Positions 52,597 through 63,978 are shown, counted from the first letter of the stretch. The stretch: 64,000 nt of DNA from Aquicoccus porphyridii (GCF_008369105.1 NZ_VINQ01000008.1:62001-126000), one strand, 5' to 3'. A program made the numbers and translations. Notes: a model not told the origin generated them from the letters alone.

Positions 52597-53753
52597 CCAC
52601 ACGACTGAGCCCGCTGGAACTGATGGAAAAGCTGGTGAGCTTTCCGACGGTGAGCCGCGATTCGAACCTGCCGCTTGTCGATTGGGTCGAGGAATACCTG
52701 ACCGGTCACGGGATTGTCTGTCACAGACATTACCGTGAGGATAACGAACAGGCCGCGCTTTTCGCCCATGTCGGCCCCGAGGTCGAGGGCGGGGTGATTC
52801 TCTCGGGGCATACCGACGTGGTGCCGGTGGATGGCCAGCCATGGGCCAGCGACCCGTTCACCGTAACCGAGCGCGACGGCAAGTATTTCGGGCGTGGCAC
52901 CTGCGACATGAAGGGGTTTGACGCGCTGGCGCTTTGGGCGCTGGTCGAGGCGAAGTATCAGGGCGTGACGCGCCCCCTTCAGATCGCGCTTTCCTATGAC
53001 GAGGAAGTGGGCTGTGTCGGGGCGCCGCCGATGATCCGGGCGATGCAGGGGCCGATCCCCAGGGCGAGTGCCGTGATCGTGGGCGAACCGTCGGAGATGC
53101 GCGCGGTCACGGGGCACAAGGGCGGGATCGGTATCGTCACGAATATCGTGGGGTTCGAGGTGCATTCGAGCCTGATGCACACCGGGGTCAACGCGATCAT
53201 GGAGGCGGCGAAGATCATCGACTGGACCAACCAGGTCAATGCCGAGGAGATGGCGCGCGAGCCGGATGAACTGGCCGCGATGTTCGAGCCACCCTGGACG
53301 CTGGGCCATGTCGGCACGATTCAGGGCGGCACGGCCAACAATATCACGGCCAAGGATTGCCGGTTTACCCTAGGCTATCGCGTGGTGCCGAGCCAGTCGG
53401 CCGAGGATTGGCGCGACCGATATATCGCCAAGCTGCGCGAGGTCGAGGCGGAGATGAAGAAGATCCGCCCCGAGGCGCGCATCGACTTCGAGCAAGCCTT
53501 TGACGTGCCGGGGCTGGTACCGGAAGAGGATGGCGCGGCCGAGGCGTTGGCGCGGCGGCTGACCGGGGATAACGGAACCCACGTGGTGAGCTACGGCACC
53601 GAGGCCGGGCAGTTCCAGGCGGCGGGGTATTCGGCCGTGATCTGCGGCCCGGGCAGTATCGAACAGGCGCACCAGCCCGACGAGTTCATCAGCGTGGCGC
53701 AGTTCAATGCGGGCCATGATTTCATGAAGGCATTGCTGCGGGAATTGGCGTGA
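52593..53753 (+). CDS. ArgE/acetylornithine deacetylase-like M20 hydrolase
   Basis: A 386-aa M20A-family metallohydrolase. Ligands are in order: GHTDVVPVDGQPW (His, Asp), GRGTCDMKGFDAL (bridging Asp), and YDEEVGCVGA (catalytic Glu and ligand Glu). It most resembles acetylornithine deacetylase, but the absence of other arg genes and its place in a peptide transporter operon make a general N-acyl amino acid deacylase likely. The start is GTG 52593, inside the SDR stop, with CAGGAGG ahead. Confidence 0.88.
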   Translation: MTTRLSPLELMEKLVSFPTVSRDSNLPLVDWVEEYLTGHGIVCHRHYREDNEQAALFAHVGPEVEGGVILSGHTDVVPVDGQPWASDPFTVTERDGKYFGRGTCDMKGFDALALWALVEAKYQGVTRPLQIALSYDEEVGCVGAPPMIRAMQGPIPRASAVIVGEPSEMRAVTGHKGGIGIVTNIVGFEVHSSLMHTGVNAIMEAAKIIDWTNQVNAEEMAREPDELAAMFEPPWTLGHVGTIQGGTANNITAKDCRFTLGYRVVPSQSAEDWRDRYIAKLREVEAEMKKIRPEARIDFEQAFDVPGLVPEEDGAAEALARRLTGDNGTHVVSYGTEAGQFQAAGYSAVICGPGSIEQAHQPDEFISVAQFNAGHDFMKALLRELA

Positions 53754-55096
53754 CCGGTTTTCCCATTGCGATGGGGCAGGCGGTGGAACATGACGCGGCG
53801 CTGCCCGAAATGGCCGATGTGGTGATCATCGGGGGCGGTGTGATCGGGATCACTGCGGCATGGTATCTGGCCCGCAAGGGTCAGCGGGTGGTCGTGGTCG
53901 AAAAGGGCCGCGTGGCTGCCGAACAAAGCGCGCGCAACTGGGGCTGGATTCGCCAGACCGGGCGCGACCGCGCCGAGTTGCCGATCATGGTCGAGGCGCT
54001 GTCGCGCTGGCGCGAACTGGCCGAGGAAACGGGCGAGGATATCGGCCTGCGGAGCTGTGGGATCACGTTTCTCGGAGCGGACGAGACGAAACTGGCGGCG
54101 TTCGAGGCATGGTTGCCCGAGGCGCGCGCCAATGGCGTGGACAGCCGGATGATGAGCCAGGCCGAGCTGGCTACGATGATGCCGGGTGCGGCGCGGGGTT
54201 GGGCCGGGGCGCTGCACACGCCCAGCGACATGTGCGCCGAACCGTTCGTGGCGGTGCCGGCGCTGGCGCGAGGGGCCATGCGTGCGGGTGTGACCATCAT
54301 CGAGGGTTGCGCAGCGCGCGGGCTTGATATCGCGGCGGGGCGGGTTGCGGGGGTGGTGACCGAGAAGGGGCGCATCGCTTGCGACCGGGTGCTGGTGGCG
54401 GCGGGGGCGTGGTCGGCGCTTTTCCTGCGGCGCGAGGGGGTGAAGATCCCGCAGCTTTCGGTGCGCTCGAACGTGTTGGCCACGGGGCCGGTGGCGGATG
54501 TGCATGGCGATGCGGCGGGCGAATCGGGCATGGCGTTTCGGCGGCGGGCGGATGGCGGCTATACGCTGGCTTCGTCTGGGTTCTACGAGTTCTGGATCGG
54601 GCCGGATGCGTTCCGCGCGCTGCCGCAGTATCGGCAGCTTCTGATGGGTGATCCGTTCGGGCCGCGCTATCGGCTGTTCGCACCCGAGGGCTATCCGGAT
54701 GGCTGGGGCACGCCACGGCGCTGGTCGCTGGACGAGCAAAGCCCGTTCGAGCGGATGCGTATTCTTGACCCCGCGCCGAACGAGCGGGCGCTGACCGACG
54801 TGCTGCGGCGGTTCGAGGAGACCTTTCCGGCGCTGGGAAAAGTGCCGGTGGCGCGCAAATGGGCGGGGATGATCGACACCATGCCCGACGTGGTGCCGGT
54901 GGTGGATGAGGCGGCAAAACTGCCGGGGCTGTTCATCTGCACCGGCATGTGCGGGCATGGGTTCGGGATTGGCCCGGGGTTCGGGCGGATCATGGCCGAT
55001 CTGATGTGCGGCGAGACGCCGGGGCATGATCTGGGCCGGTTCCGTTTGTCGCGTTTTTCCGACGGCTCGAAACTGGAGCTGGGCCCCGATCTCTGA
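53750..55096 (+). CDS. FAD-dependent oxidoreductase (DadA/DAO type)
   Basis: A 448-aa flavoprotein. The FAD loop DVVIIGGGVIGITAAWYLA begins near residue 23, followed by VVVVEKGRVAAEQSARNWGWIRQTGRD, and GMCGHGFGIGPGFGRIMADL close to the end. Such enzymes oxidise D-amino acids, sarcosine or other secondary amines. It starts with GTG overlapping the deacylase stop, so it probably oxidises the amino compound that the deacylase frees. The N-terminal 22 residues before the FAD loop are longer than usual. Confidence 0.9.
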   Translation: MTGFPIAMGQAVEHDAALPEMADVVIIGGGVIGITAAWYLARKGQRVVVVEKGRVAAEQSARNWGWIRQTGRDRAELPIMVEALSRWRELAEETGEDIGLRSCGITFLGADETKLAAFEAWLPEARANGVDSRMMSQAELATMMPGAARGWAGALHTPSDMCAEPFVAVPALARGAMRAGVTIIEGCAARGLDIAAGRVAGVVTEKGRIACDRVLVAAGAWSALFLRREGVKIPQLSVRSNVLATGPVADVHGDAAGESGMAFRRRADGGYTLASSGFYEFWIGPDAFRALPQYRQLLMGDPFGPRYRLFAPEGYPDGWGTPRRWSLDEQSPFERMRILDPAPNERALTDVLRRFEETFPALGKVPVARKWAGMIDTMPDVVPVVDEAAKLPGLFICTGMCGHGFGIGPGFGRIMADLMCGETPGHDLGRFRLSRFSDGSKLELGPDL

Positions 55097-55158
55097 CCCC
55101 CCCCTTGCCCATGCCGGTGAGGGGAGTAAGTTCAACGCTGCGCAACAGGAGAGACACC

Positions 55159-56322
55159 ATGCCCGTCAAGAATCGCCTGGCCGAAATGCAGCAAGACATC
55201 GCCGGGTGGCGACATCATCTGCATGCCAACCCGGAACTGCGGTTCGAGGAGTACGAAACCGCCGGTTTCGTGGCCGGAAAGCTGCGCGACTTTGGCTGTG
55301 ACGAGGTGGTCGAGGGTGTCGGCGGCACGGGTGTTGTCGGGGTGATCCGGGGGCAGGGCGGTGGCGATCGTGCGATTGGCTTTCGCGCCGACATGGACGC
55401 ATTGCCCATAAATGAGGCGACCGGGTCGGCACATGCCTCGACCCGGCCCGGCAAGATGCATGCCTGTGGCCATGACGGGCATACCGCGATGCTTCTGGGG
55501 GCGGCGAAATACCTGTCCGAGACGCGCAATTTCGACGGCTCGGTCGTGTTGCTGTTCCAGCCCGCCGAAGAGGGTGGCGGTGGCGCGAGGGCAATGGTCG
55601 ATGCGGGCGTGATGGAGCGTTGGAACGTGGCCGAGGTTTACGGGCTGCACAACTGGCCCGGGATGCCGGTGGGCCATTTCGCGATGCGTCCGGGGCCACA
55701 GATGGCCGCGCCGGACAAGTTCGAAATCCTCGTGCGGGGCAAGGGCGGGCATGGCGCGATGCCGCATCTGGGGGTCGATACGGTGCTGGCCGCGTCGCAG
55801 ATCGTGCAGGCGCTGCAATCCATCGCGTCGCGCAATGTCGATCCGCTCGAAAACGTGGTGGTGTCGGTTTGCGGGTTTCGCAGCGAGAGCGACACCTACA
55901 ACGTGCTGCCCGACAGCGTGACGCTCAAGGGGACGGTGCGGACGTTGAAGCCCGAGGTGCAGACGCTGGTGCGCGAGCGGATGGAGGTGCTGGCGCGGCT
56001 GACGGCGCAGGCGCACGGGGCCGAGGCCGAGTTGACCTATATCGCCGACCGGGTGGTTCTGGTGAACGATCCGCAAGGCGTCGAGAACGCGGCCCATGCC
56101 GCGCGGCGGATTTCGGATGCGGTCGAGACCGAGATGACCCCGGTGATGGGCGGCGAGGATTTCGCCGATATGCTCGATGCGCGACCGGGGGCCTATATTT
56201 TCATCGGCAACGGGGCGAGTGCCGATCTGCATAACCCGAAATACGAATTCAACGACGAGGCGATCCCGTTCGGCACGAGCTGGTTTGCCGAACTGGCCGA
56301 GACGCGGATGCCGCTGGGCTGA
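55159..56322 (+). CDS. M20D amidohydrolase (hippurate hydrolase-like), paralogue 3
   Basis: A 387-aa M20D enzyme with all metal ligands: HACGHDGH at about 101-108, QPAEEGGGG, LHNWPG and LHNPKYEFND (the last keeps its His but reads LHNP rather than HHP). GGEDF is intact. Compared with the pair at 14-16 kb it has a different start (MPVKNRLAEM) shared with the next gene. CAGGAGAG precedes the ATG. It probably splits N-acyl amino acids or peptides-like amides delivered by the transporter. Confidence 0.9.
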   Translation: MPVKNRLAEMQQDIAGWRHHLHANPELRFEEYETAGFVAGKLRDFGCDEVVEGVGGTGVVGVIRGQGGGDRAIGFRADMDALPINEATGSAHASTRPGKMHACGHDGHTAMLLGAAKYLSETRNFDGSVVLLFQPAEEGGGGARAMVDAGVMERWNVAEVYGLHNWPGMPVGHFAMRPGPQMAAPDKFEILVRGKGGHGAMPHLGVDTVLAASQIVQALQSIASRNVDPLENVVVSVCGFRSESDTYNVLPDSVTLKGTVRTLKPEVQTLVRERMEVLARLTAQAHGAEAELTYIADRVVLVNDPQGVENAAHAARRISDAVETEMTPVMGGEDFADMLDARPGAYIFIGNGASADLHNPKYEFNDEAIPFGTSWFAELAETRMPLG

Positions 56323-56350
56323 GACATAGCAACAAGAAGGAAAGACAAAG

Positions 56351-57514
56351 ATGCCAGTCAAGAACCGCTTTGCGGAGCTGCACGGGGAAATCACCGAATG
56401 GCGACGCGATATCCATCAACATCCCGAGATCCTGTTCGATACGCACCGGACATCGGCGTTGGTCGCCGAGAAGCTGCGCGAATTCGGCTGTGACGAGGTG
56501 GTGGAAGGAATCGGGCGCACCGGGGTCGTGGGCGTGATCAAGGGCAAGAGCGACAAGTCGGGCAAAACCATCGGGTTGCGGGCCGACATGGATGCGCTTC
56601 CGATGGATGAGGCGACGGGGCTCGACTATGCGTCGAAGACGCCGGGCGCGATGCATGCCTGTGGCCATGACGGGCATACCGCGATGCTTCTGGGGGCGGC
56701 GAAACATCTTGCCGAGACGCGCAATTTCGACGGCACGGCGGTGGTGATCTTTCAGCCCGCCGAGGAAGGCGGCGGCGGCGGCAAGGAGATGTGCGACGAC
56801 GGGATGATGAAGCGGTTCAACATTCACGAGGTTTACGGGATGCACAATTGGCCGGGCTTGCCGGTGGGGGCGTTCGCGATCCGCTCGGGGCCGTTCTTTG
56901 CCGCGGCGGACCGGTTCAACATCACCTTCGAGGGCCTTGGCGGCCATGCCGCCAAGCCGCATGAGACGGTCGACACCACGGTGATGGCGGCGCAGGCGGT
57001 CACGGCGCTTCAGACCATCGCCAGCCGCAATGCCGATCCGATTGATCGGGTCGTGGTGTCGGTCACGTCGTTCGAGACCTCGTCGAAAGCGTTCAACGTG
57101 ATCCCGCAGCAGGTCGAGCTGAAGGGCACGGTGCGGACCATGAGCCCCGAGATGCGCGACCTTGCCGAACGCCGGATTTCCGAGATTTGCCAAGGGATTG
57201 CGGCCACGTTCGGGGGGCGGGCCGAGATCGACTATCTGCGCAGCTACCCGGTGATGGAGAACCATCCCGAGCAGACAGATTTCGCGATCGAGGTGGCGAA
57301 ATCCATCTCGGGCGATTGCGGCGAGGCGCCGTTGGTGATGGGGGGCGAGGATTTCGCCTTCATGCTGGAGGAACGGCCGGGGGCCTATATCCTGCTGGGC
57401 AATGGCGACACGGCGATGGTGCACCACCCCAAGTACAACTTCAATGACGAGGCGATTCCGGCGGGCTGTTCATGGTTCACGGAAATGGTCGAAAAGCGGA
57501 TGCCTGCCGCGTAA
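56351..57514 (+). CDS. M20D amidohydrolase (hippurate hydrolase-like), paralogue 4
   Basis: A 387-aa sister of the gene before it, with the same MPVKNR start and the REFGCDEVVEGIGRTGVVGVI block. Ligands HACGHDGH, QPAEEGGGG, MHNWPG, MGGEDF and VHHPKYNFND are all canonical, so it is the most typical of the four. AAGGAAAG precedes the ATG. It closes the cluster; a terminator hairpin shared with moaA follows. Confidence 0.91.
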   Translation: MPVKNRFAELHGEITEWRRDIHQHPEILFDTHRTSALVAEKLREFGCDEVVEGIGRTGVVGVIKGKSDKSGKTIGLRADMDALPMDEATGLDYASKTPGAMHACGHDGHTAMLLGAAKHLAETRNFDGTAVVIFQPAEEGGGGGKEMCDDGMMKRFNIHEVYGMHNWPGLPVGAFAIRSGPFFAAADRFNITFEGLGGHAAKPHETVDTTVMAAQAVTALQTIASRNADPIDRVVVSVTSFETSSKAFNVIPQQVELKGTVRTMSPEMRDLAERRISEICQGIAATFGGRAEIDYLRSYPVMENHPEQTDFAIEVAKSISGDCGEAPLVMGGEDFAFMLEERPGAYILLGNGDTAMVHHPKYNFNDEAIPAGCSWFTEMVEKRMPAA

Positions 57515-57519
57515 GGCAT

Positions 57520-57558
57520 TGAAAACAAAGGGCGGGGGTGATGTGACCCTGCCCTTTG
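57520..57558 (-). terminator. Terminator between the M20 cluster and moaA
   Basis: CAAAGGGC-G-GGG pairs with CCC-T-GCCCTTTG (one G-T pair, 9-nt loop). On the minus strand it follows the moaA stop at once and continues into GTTTTC. It may also stop the plus-strand cluster. Confidence 0.75.
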
Positions 57559-57560
57559 GC

Positions 57561-58568
57561 CTATCCGCCTGTGTGGCTCATGTGGCGGGGCATCTGGCCC
57601 GAGACGTCCTGCCGCGAATAATCGAAATCATGGCCCTTGGGCTTGCGCGCGATGGCGGCGCGGATCGCCGCTTCGAGCGGCGCGTCGCTGTCGGGGTGAT
57701 TGCGCAGGGGCACGCGCAGGTCGGCCTGATCCTCTTGTCCGAGGCACATGAAAAGTTCGCCCGTGCAGGTGAGGCGGACGCGGTTGCAGCTTTCGCAGAA
57801 ATTATGCGTGAGCGGCGTGATGAAACCTATCTTCTGACCGGTTTCATTGATCTTAACATAGCGCGCAGGTCCGCCCGAGCGCTCGGCGAGGTCGGTGAGC
57901 GTGTAGCGTGATTCGAGTTTTGCGCGCAGATCCTTGAGCGACCAGTATTGATCGAGCCGGTCCTCGTTGCCGATGTCGCCCATCGGCATGACCTCGATCC
58001 AGGTGAGGTCCATGTCGCGGGCGGCGGCCCATTCGGTCAGATCGAACAGTTCGACATCGTTGAAACCCTTGAGCGCGACGGCGTTGATCTTGACCCTCAG
58101 GCCCGCCTCTTGCGCCGCGTCGATCCCGCGCAGCACGTTGTCGAGCTTGCCCCAGCGGGTGATCGCGGCGAATTTGTCGGGGTCGAGCGTGTCGAGTGAA
58201 ATGTTCACCCGGCGCACGCCGGCATCGTACAAGTCCTTGGAAAAGCGGTGTAACTGGCTGCCATTGGTGGTCAGCGTCAATTCCCTGAGCGCGCCGGAGT
58301 CGAGATGGCGGGTCATCGAGCGGAAAAACGTCATGATGTCGCGCCGCACCAGCGGCTCACCGCCGGTGATGCGCAGTTTCTCGACACCGAGGCGGATGAA
58401 GGTGGAACACATCCGGTCAAGCTCTTCCAGCGTCAGGAGTTCCTTCTTGGGCAGGAAGGTCATGTTCTCGGACATGCAATAGACGCAGCGAAAATCGCAG
58501 CGGTCGGTCACCGAGACGCGCAGGTAGGAGATGGCGCGCTGGAATGGGTCGATCAGGGGTGCTGTCAT
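57561..58568 (-). CDS. moaA: GTP 3',8-cyclase (molybdenum cofactor synthesis)
   Basis: A 335-aa radical SAM enzyme that begins molybdopterin synthesis from GTP. The N-terminal cluster motif CDFRCVYC (C-x3-C-x2-C) and the second 4Fe-4S site near the C-terminus, [20 protein letters not shown], are complete; the last residues GG match the MoaA C-terminal tail. No other moa genes are near. Divergent from the lipoprotein gene. Confidence 0.96.
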   Translation of the reverse strand: MTAPLIDPFQRAISYLRVSVTDRCDFRCVYCMSENMTFLPKKELLTLEELDRMCSTFIRLGVEKLRITGGEPLVRRDIMTFFRSMTRHLDSGALRELTLTTNGSQLHRFSKDLYDAGVRRVNISLDTLDPDKFAAITRWGKLDNVLRGIDAAQEAGLRVKINAVALKGFNDVELFDLTEWAAARDMDLTWIEVMPMGDIGNEDRLDQYWSLKDLRAKLESRYTLTDLAERSGGPARYVKINETGQKIGFITPLTHNFCESCNRVRLTCTGELFMCLGQEDQADLRVPLRNHPDSDAPLEAAIRAAIARKPKGHDFDYSRQDVSGQMPRHMSHTGG

Positions 58569-58656
58569 GACACAAGGAACCTATGCGTGGGCGGTGCCAC
58601 GCGCAAGGGCGATCTGCGCGATTGATGGAGCAGGGGGAAGGGCGTAACCTGTCCCC

Positions 58657-59163
58657 ATGAAACAGCGGTTCGTGAGTGTTGGTGTGGCGGTTTTCCTGGC
58701 AGGATGCGGGGAAATCATGCCTATGGAACAGGGGGTTGCGCCCGATGGCGGCGGCGAGCCGCAGGTCCGCCCGGTGGCGCGGCCAGGGGAGGCGGATGCC
58801 GCGGTGCGCCCGTCCATGCGGACCCGGACGGTCGAGGAGTTCGACACCACCAGCGCCGAGGAAAGGCAGGCGGCCGAGCGTGCCGGGCAGACGGCGCAGG
58901 CTGGCGGGCAGGGGCGCAGCCTTGGGCGCACCATCGCGTCGCTGGGCGATCCGGCGCGGCCGGGCCTGTGGATCGAGACGCCGCTTGTTTCCGCCGCGGG
59001 GCAGGGGCGCGTGATTTTTCCCAGCAATGGCAAGGCGGTAGAGCTTGACCTGATCCCGATTGATGCACCGCGTGGCGCCGGAAGCCGCATGTCACTGGCC
59101 GCTTTTCGGGTGATCGAGGCGCCGCTGACCGACCTGCCAGAGGTCGAGGTTTACAGTGAGTGA
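58657..59163 (+). CDS. Hypothetical lipoprotein
   Basis: A 168-aa protein with a type II signal (VFLAGCG; lipid-bearing Cys17). The middle is a low-complexity Ala/Gly/Gln-rich region, and the C-terminal domain (SLGDPARPGLWIETPLVSAAGQG ... AVELDLIPID ... SLAAFRVI) looks folded. I recall related roseobacter proteins being called D-galactarate dehydratase; nothing here supports that enzyme. It probably sits in the envelope. Function unknown. Confidence 0.78.
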   Translation: MKQRFVSVGVAVFLAGCGEIMPMEQGVAPDGGGEPQVRPVARPGEADAAVRPSMRTRTVEEFDTTSAEERQAAERAGQTAQAGGQGRSLGRTIASLGDPARPGLWIETPLVSAAGQGRVIFPSNGKAVELDLIPIDAPRGAGSRMSLAAFRVIEAPLTDLPEVEVYSE

Positions 59164-59165
59164 CC

Positions 59166-59300
59166 GCACCGTCCCGCCGGGTTAACGCGGGGTTTCGGTG
59201 TAAATCCGGGGGGTGATCCCCGGCTGCTGCCCGGCTGTTGGGCGTGCACCGCCGCGATGCAGCGAAACGGGCGGCCGAAATGGTAAAGGCTGCGCGCGGC
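59166..59300 (+). repeat. 135-bp dispersed intergenic repeat, copy B
   Basis: It is the partner of 16585-16720 and begins 3 nt after the lipoprotein stop. The same two hairpins form: CCGGGG/CCCCGG (59206-59223) and GCCCG/TGGGC (59229-59243). Bases that differ between copies keep pairing (C-G against T-G). Confidence 0.75.
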
Positions 59301-59320
59301 GGCGACGCGTGTGCAGGATC

Positions 59321-59998
59321 TCATGGCAGGTATTTCCCCGCCTCCTTGCGGGCAAACGGTTTCATTCGCGCCCCGTGGGCGTCGAGGAAGGCACGGCTTC
59401 TGGCGGGGTCGTGTTTCGAAAGATCGCGCAGCCACCAGGCCACGGCTTTCTGGATGAACCAGTCCGGATCATCGACGTAAGAGGCGGCCCACCCCAGCAC
59501 CCTGTCGCGGAGTGCCAGATCATCCGGGCCGGGGTGGTTCTGCCGGGTCCAGGGCAGGGTAATGACCAGTGCTGCGCGGCGCGTCCACATATGGTCGGAC
59601 CGGGTCCAGGGCTCGACCGCGTCGAGCCGCGCGGGGTCGGCGACGAGACGTTTCTGCCCGGCAATGCAGGCGTGATCGGCAATTGCCCAACTGTCGAAAT
59701 CGGGCACCCAGCCCTGGATCAGCGCCCAGGCGGCGGCGTCGGGGCGGATGCGGGCCTGGGTCAGCAGCTTGGCGGCGGCGATGCGGGCCTCGAAGATATC
59801 GGTCTGCCAGAGCTGATCGGCGAGGGTGACGCGCTCGTCCACGGTGAGCGACCGGCGCCACGCCTTGGCAAGGTCGTTCAGCGCGGGGTTGGGGATGCCC
59901 AGCACTTCGCGGCCCTGCTTGTGATAGGCTTTCTGGCCCTCGGCGCGACCGGGTTCGATATGGGCGCGCAGCTGGTCGAGGGCATCGGAAAGGGTCAT
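59321..59998 (-). CDS. DNA alkylation repair protein (AlkD-like HEAT-repeat)
   Basis: A 225-aa alpha-helical protein with HEAT-like repeats. VLGIPNPALNDLAKAWRR, DSWAIADHACIAGQKRL, WTRRAALVITLPW and the WFIQKAVAWWLRDLSKHDP helix match AlkD-type glycosylases, which remove bulky alkyl bases without base flipping. It follows glmS by 6 nt on the same strand. Length is normal for the family. Confidence 0.88.
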   Translation of the reverse strand: MTLSDALDQLRAHIEPGRAEGQKAYHKQGREVLGIPNPALNDLAKAWRRSLTVDERVTLADQLWQTDIFEARIAAAKLLTQARIRPDAAAWALIQGWVPDFDSWAIADHACIAGQKRLVADPARLDAVEPWTRSDHMWTRRAALVITLPWTRQNHPGPDDLALRDRVLGWAASYVDDPDWFIQKAVAWWLRDLSKHDPARSRAFLDAHGARMKPFARKEAGKYLP

Positions 59999-60004
59999 CG
60001 CGGA

Positions 60005-61827
<1,823 letters not shown>

Positions 61828-61828
<1 letters not shown>

Positions 61829-63183
61829 TATCCAGCCTCCTTATCGCGTTTTGCTTTCTTGGATTTCAACATTTCGAACAATTTGCGCGCCAGCCCCGGC
61901 TTGTTGACCTGCTCGGCGCGACCGACGGCCAGCGCCGCATCGGGCACGTCGCGGGTGACCACGGTGCCGGAACCGGTCATCGCGTCGTCACCGACCCGGA
62001 CCGGGGCGACAAGCATGGTGTTCGAGCCGATGAAGGCGCGCGCGCCGATTTCGGTGCGGTGTTTCATCACGCCGTCATAGTTGCAGGTGATCGTGCCCGC
62101 GCCGATATTGGTGCCCGCGCCGATGCTGGCATCCCCGAGATAGCTGAGGTGATTGGCCTTGGCCCCCTCGGCGAGCGTGGCGTTCTTGATCTCGACGAAA
62201 TTGCCGACATGGACGTTTTCGGAAAGTTCCGCGCCGGGGCGCAGCCGTGCATAGGGGCCGACCACGGCACCGCGCGAGACGTGGCAGCCTTCGAGATGGG
62301 AAAAGGCGCGGATGCGGGCGCCGGATTCGACGGTCACATCGGGGCCGAAGATCACGTTGGGTTCGATCACCGTGTCGCGGCCGATCACCGTGTCATGGGC
62401 GAAGAACACGGTTTCGGGGGCGGTGAGGGTGATGCCGTTTTCCAGCGCCTCGGCGCGGGCACGGGCCTGGAACGCCGCCTCGGCCCGGGCCAGTTGGTCG
62501 CGGGAGTTGACGCCCATCGTCTCGGCCTCATCGCAGGTGACGGCGCTGGCGGACAGCCCCCGATCGCGGGCGATGGCGACGATATCGGTGAGATAGTATT
62601 CCCGGCTGGCATTGTCGTTGCTGACGGCATCGAGCAGGTCGAAAAGCGTGTCGGCCGAGGCCGCGATAACGCCGCTGTTGCAAAGGGTTATGGTGCGCTC
62701 TTCGTCGGAGGCGTCCTTGTATTCGACGATCCGCTCCAGCATCTCGCCCTGCATCACGAGGCGCCCGTAGCGGCCCGGATCGGCCGGTTCGAACCCCAGC
62801 ACGACGACATCATGGCGCGCCCGCGCCTCGGCCATGCGTTCGAGCGTTTCGGGGCGGATGAAGGGTGTATCGCCATAAAGCACGATCACGTCACCCGATG
62901 CCCCCTTGAGCGCCTCGCGGGCACAGAGCACCGCATGGCCGGTGCCAAGCTGTTCGGACTGGATCACCACCTGTGCCGTGTCATCGAAGGCCTGCGCCGC
63001 GGCGGCGACCGCGTCGGCCCCCACGCCGGCGACGACGACGGTGCGTTCGGGGGCGAGCGCGGCACCGGATTTCATCGCGTGGACCAGAAGCGGCGCGCCA
63101 GCCACAGGATGCAGCACCTTTGGCAGATCGGAGTTCATGCGCGTGCCTTGCCCGGCGGCGAGGATAATCAGGTTGGTGCTCAT
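61828..63183 (-). CDS. glmU: Bifunctional UDP-GlcNAc pyrophosphorylase/GlcN-1-P acetyltransferase
   Basis: A 451-aa enzyme that acetylates glucosamine-1-phosphate and couples it to UTP. The N-terminal uridyltransferase has LAAGQGTRMNSDLPKVLH, YGDTPFI and NSGV; the C-terminal left-handed beta helix has hexapeptide repeats and the acetyl site (KNATLAEGAKANHLSYLGD, GAGTITCNYDG). The start at 63183 is family-defined. It is transcribed divergently from gph and continues into glmS. Confidence 0.96.
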
Positions 63184-63214
63184 CAACGATTCTCTTGTTA
63201 ATACATTGGCGCCC

Positions 63215-63242
63215 GTTTTATCCGGCTGGTATCGCATGACAA
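63215..63242 (-). promoter_or_regulatory. Candidate promoter of glmU-glmS
   Basis: On the minus strand TTGTCA and TAAAAC are 16 nt apart, about 32 nt before the glmU ATG. Confidence 0.45.
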
Positions 63243-63315
63243 GGGCGCGAATCTTCAAGATAGTTTGCGACGTGTAACAGGGGCAGGCGGGTTTTCGCCG
63301 GGAAGGGGCAGGCAG

Positions 63316-63978
63316 ATGAAATCGGTGATTTTCGATCTCGACGGAACATTGGCGGACACGTCGGGCGATCTGATCGCGGCGGCGAATGCCTGTTTCCGGG
63401 CGATGGGGGCGGGCGATCTGCTGGTCCCGGGGCGCGATGCGGGCACTGCCCTGCGCGGGGGCAAGGCGATGCTGCGGCTGGGATTTGCCCGGATGGGCGG
63501 CCCGCGCGAAGACGAGATCGAGGCGTGGTATCCGCGCCTGCTCGAGGAATACGCGGGCGCCATCGACCGGCACACCGTGCTTTACCCCGGGGCGATGGCG
63601 GCGGTCGAGCTGTTGGCGCGGGCGGGCTACGGCGTGGGGATCTGCACCAACAAGCCCGAGGCGCTGGCCGAGCGGCTGATGGTGAGCCTCGGTGCACGCG
63701 CGGCTTTCGGCGCACTGGTGGGGGCCGATACGCTGGCGGTGCGCAAGCCCGACCCCGCGCCGCTGCGCGAGGCGGCGCGACGGTTGGGCGGCGATCCGGC
63801 GCGCTGTCTTCTGGTGGGTGACAGCGACACCGACCGCCTGACCGCCCGGGCGGCGGGCGTGCCGTCGGTCCTGGTGACGTTCGGGCCATCGGGTGCGGAT
63901 ATGGCGGCACTGGCGCCCGAGGCGATGATCGACAGCTACGAGGAATTGCCCGGCGTGGTGGAGCGATTGCTGGTATAA
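63316..63978 (+). CDS. gph: HAD-family phosphatase, phosphoglycolate phosphatase type
   Basis: A 220-aa HAD hydrolase. Motif I is FDLDGTLADT (nucleophile Asp), motif II ICTNKPE, motif III Lys in VRKPDP, and motif IV VGDSDTDRLTA. A helical cap lies between motifs I and II. It most resembles Gph, which clears 2-phosphoglycolate from DNA repair; this substrate is inferred. The ATG at 63316 follows GGGGCAGGCAG. It ends 22 nt before the window edge. Confidence 0.9.
   Translation: MKSVIFDLDGTLADTSGDLIAAANACFRAMGAGDLLVPGRDAGTALRGGKAMLRLGFARMGGPREDEIEAWYPRLLEEYAGAIDRHTVLYPGAMAAVELLARAGYGVGICTNKPEALAERLMVSLGARAAFGALVGADTLAVRKPDPAPLREAARRLGGDPARCLLVGDSDTDRLTARAAGVPSVLVTFGPSGADMAALAPEAMIDSYEELPGVVERLLV

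Noticed and set aside
57430-57520. A possible extra M20 fragment after the fourth paralogue
   Set aside because: The fourth gene ends normally at 57514; the following bases are terminator sequence.
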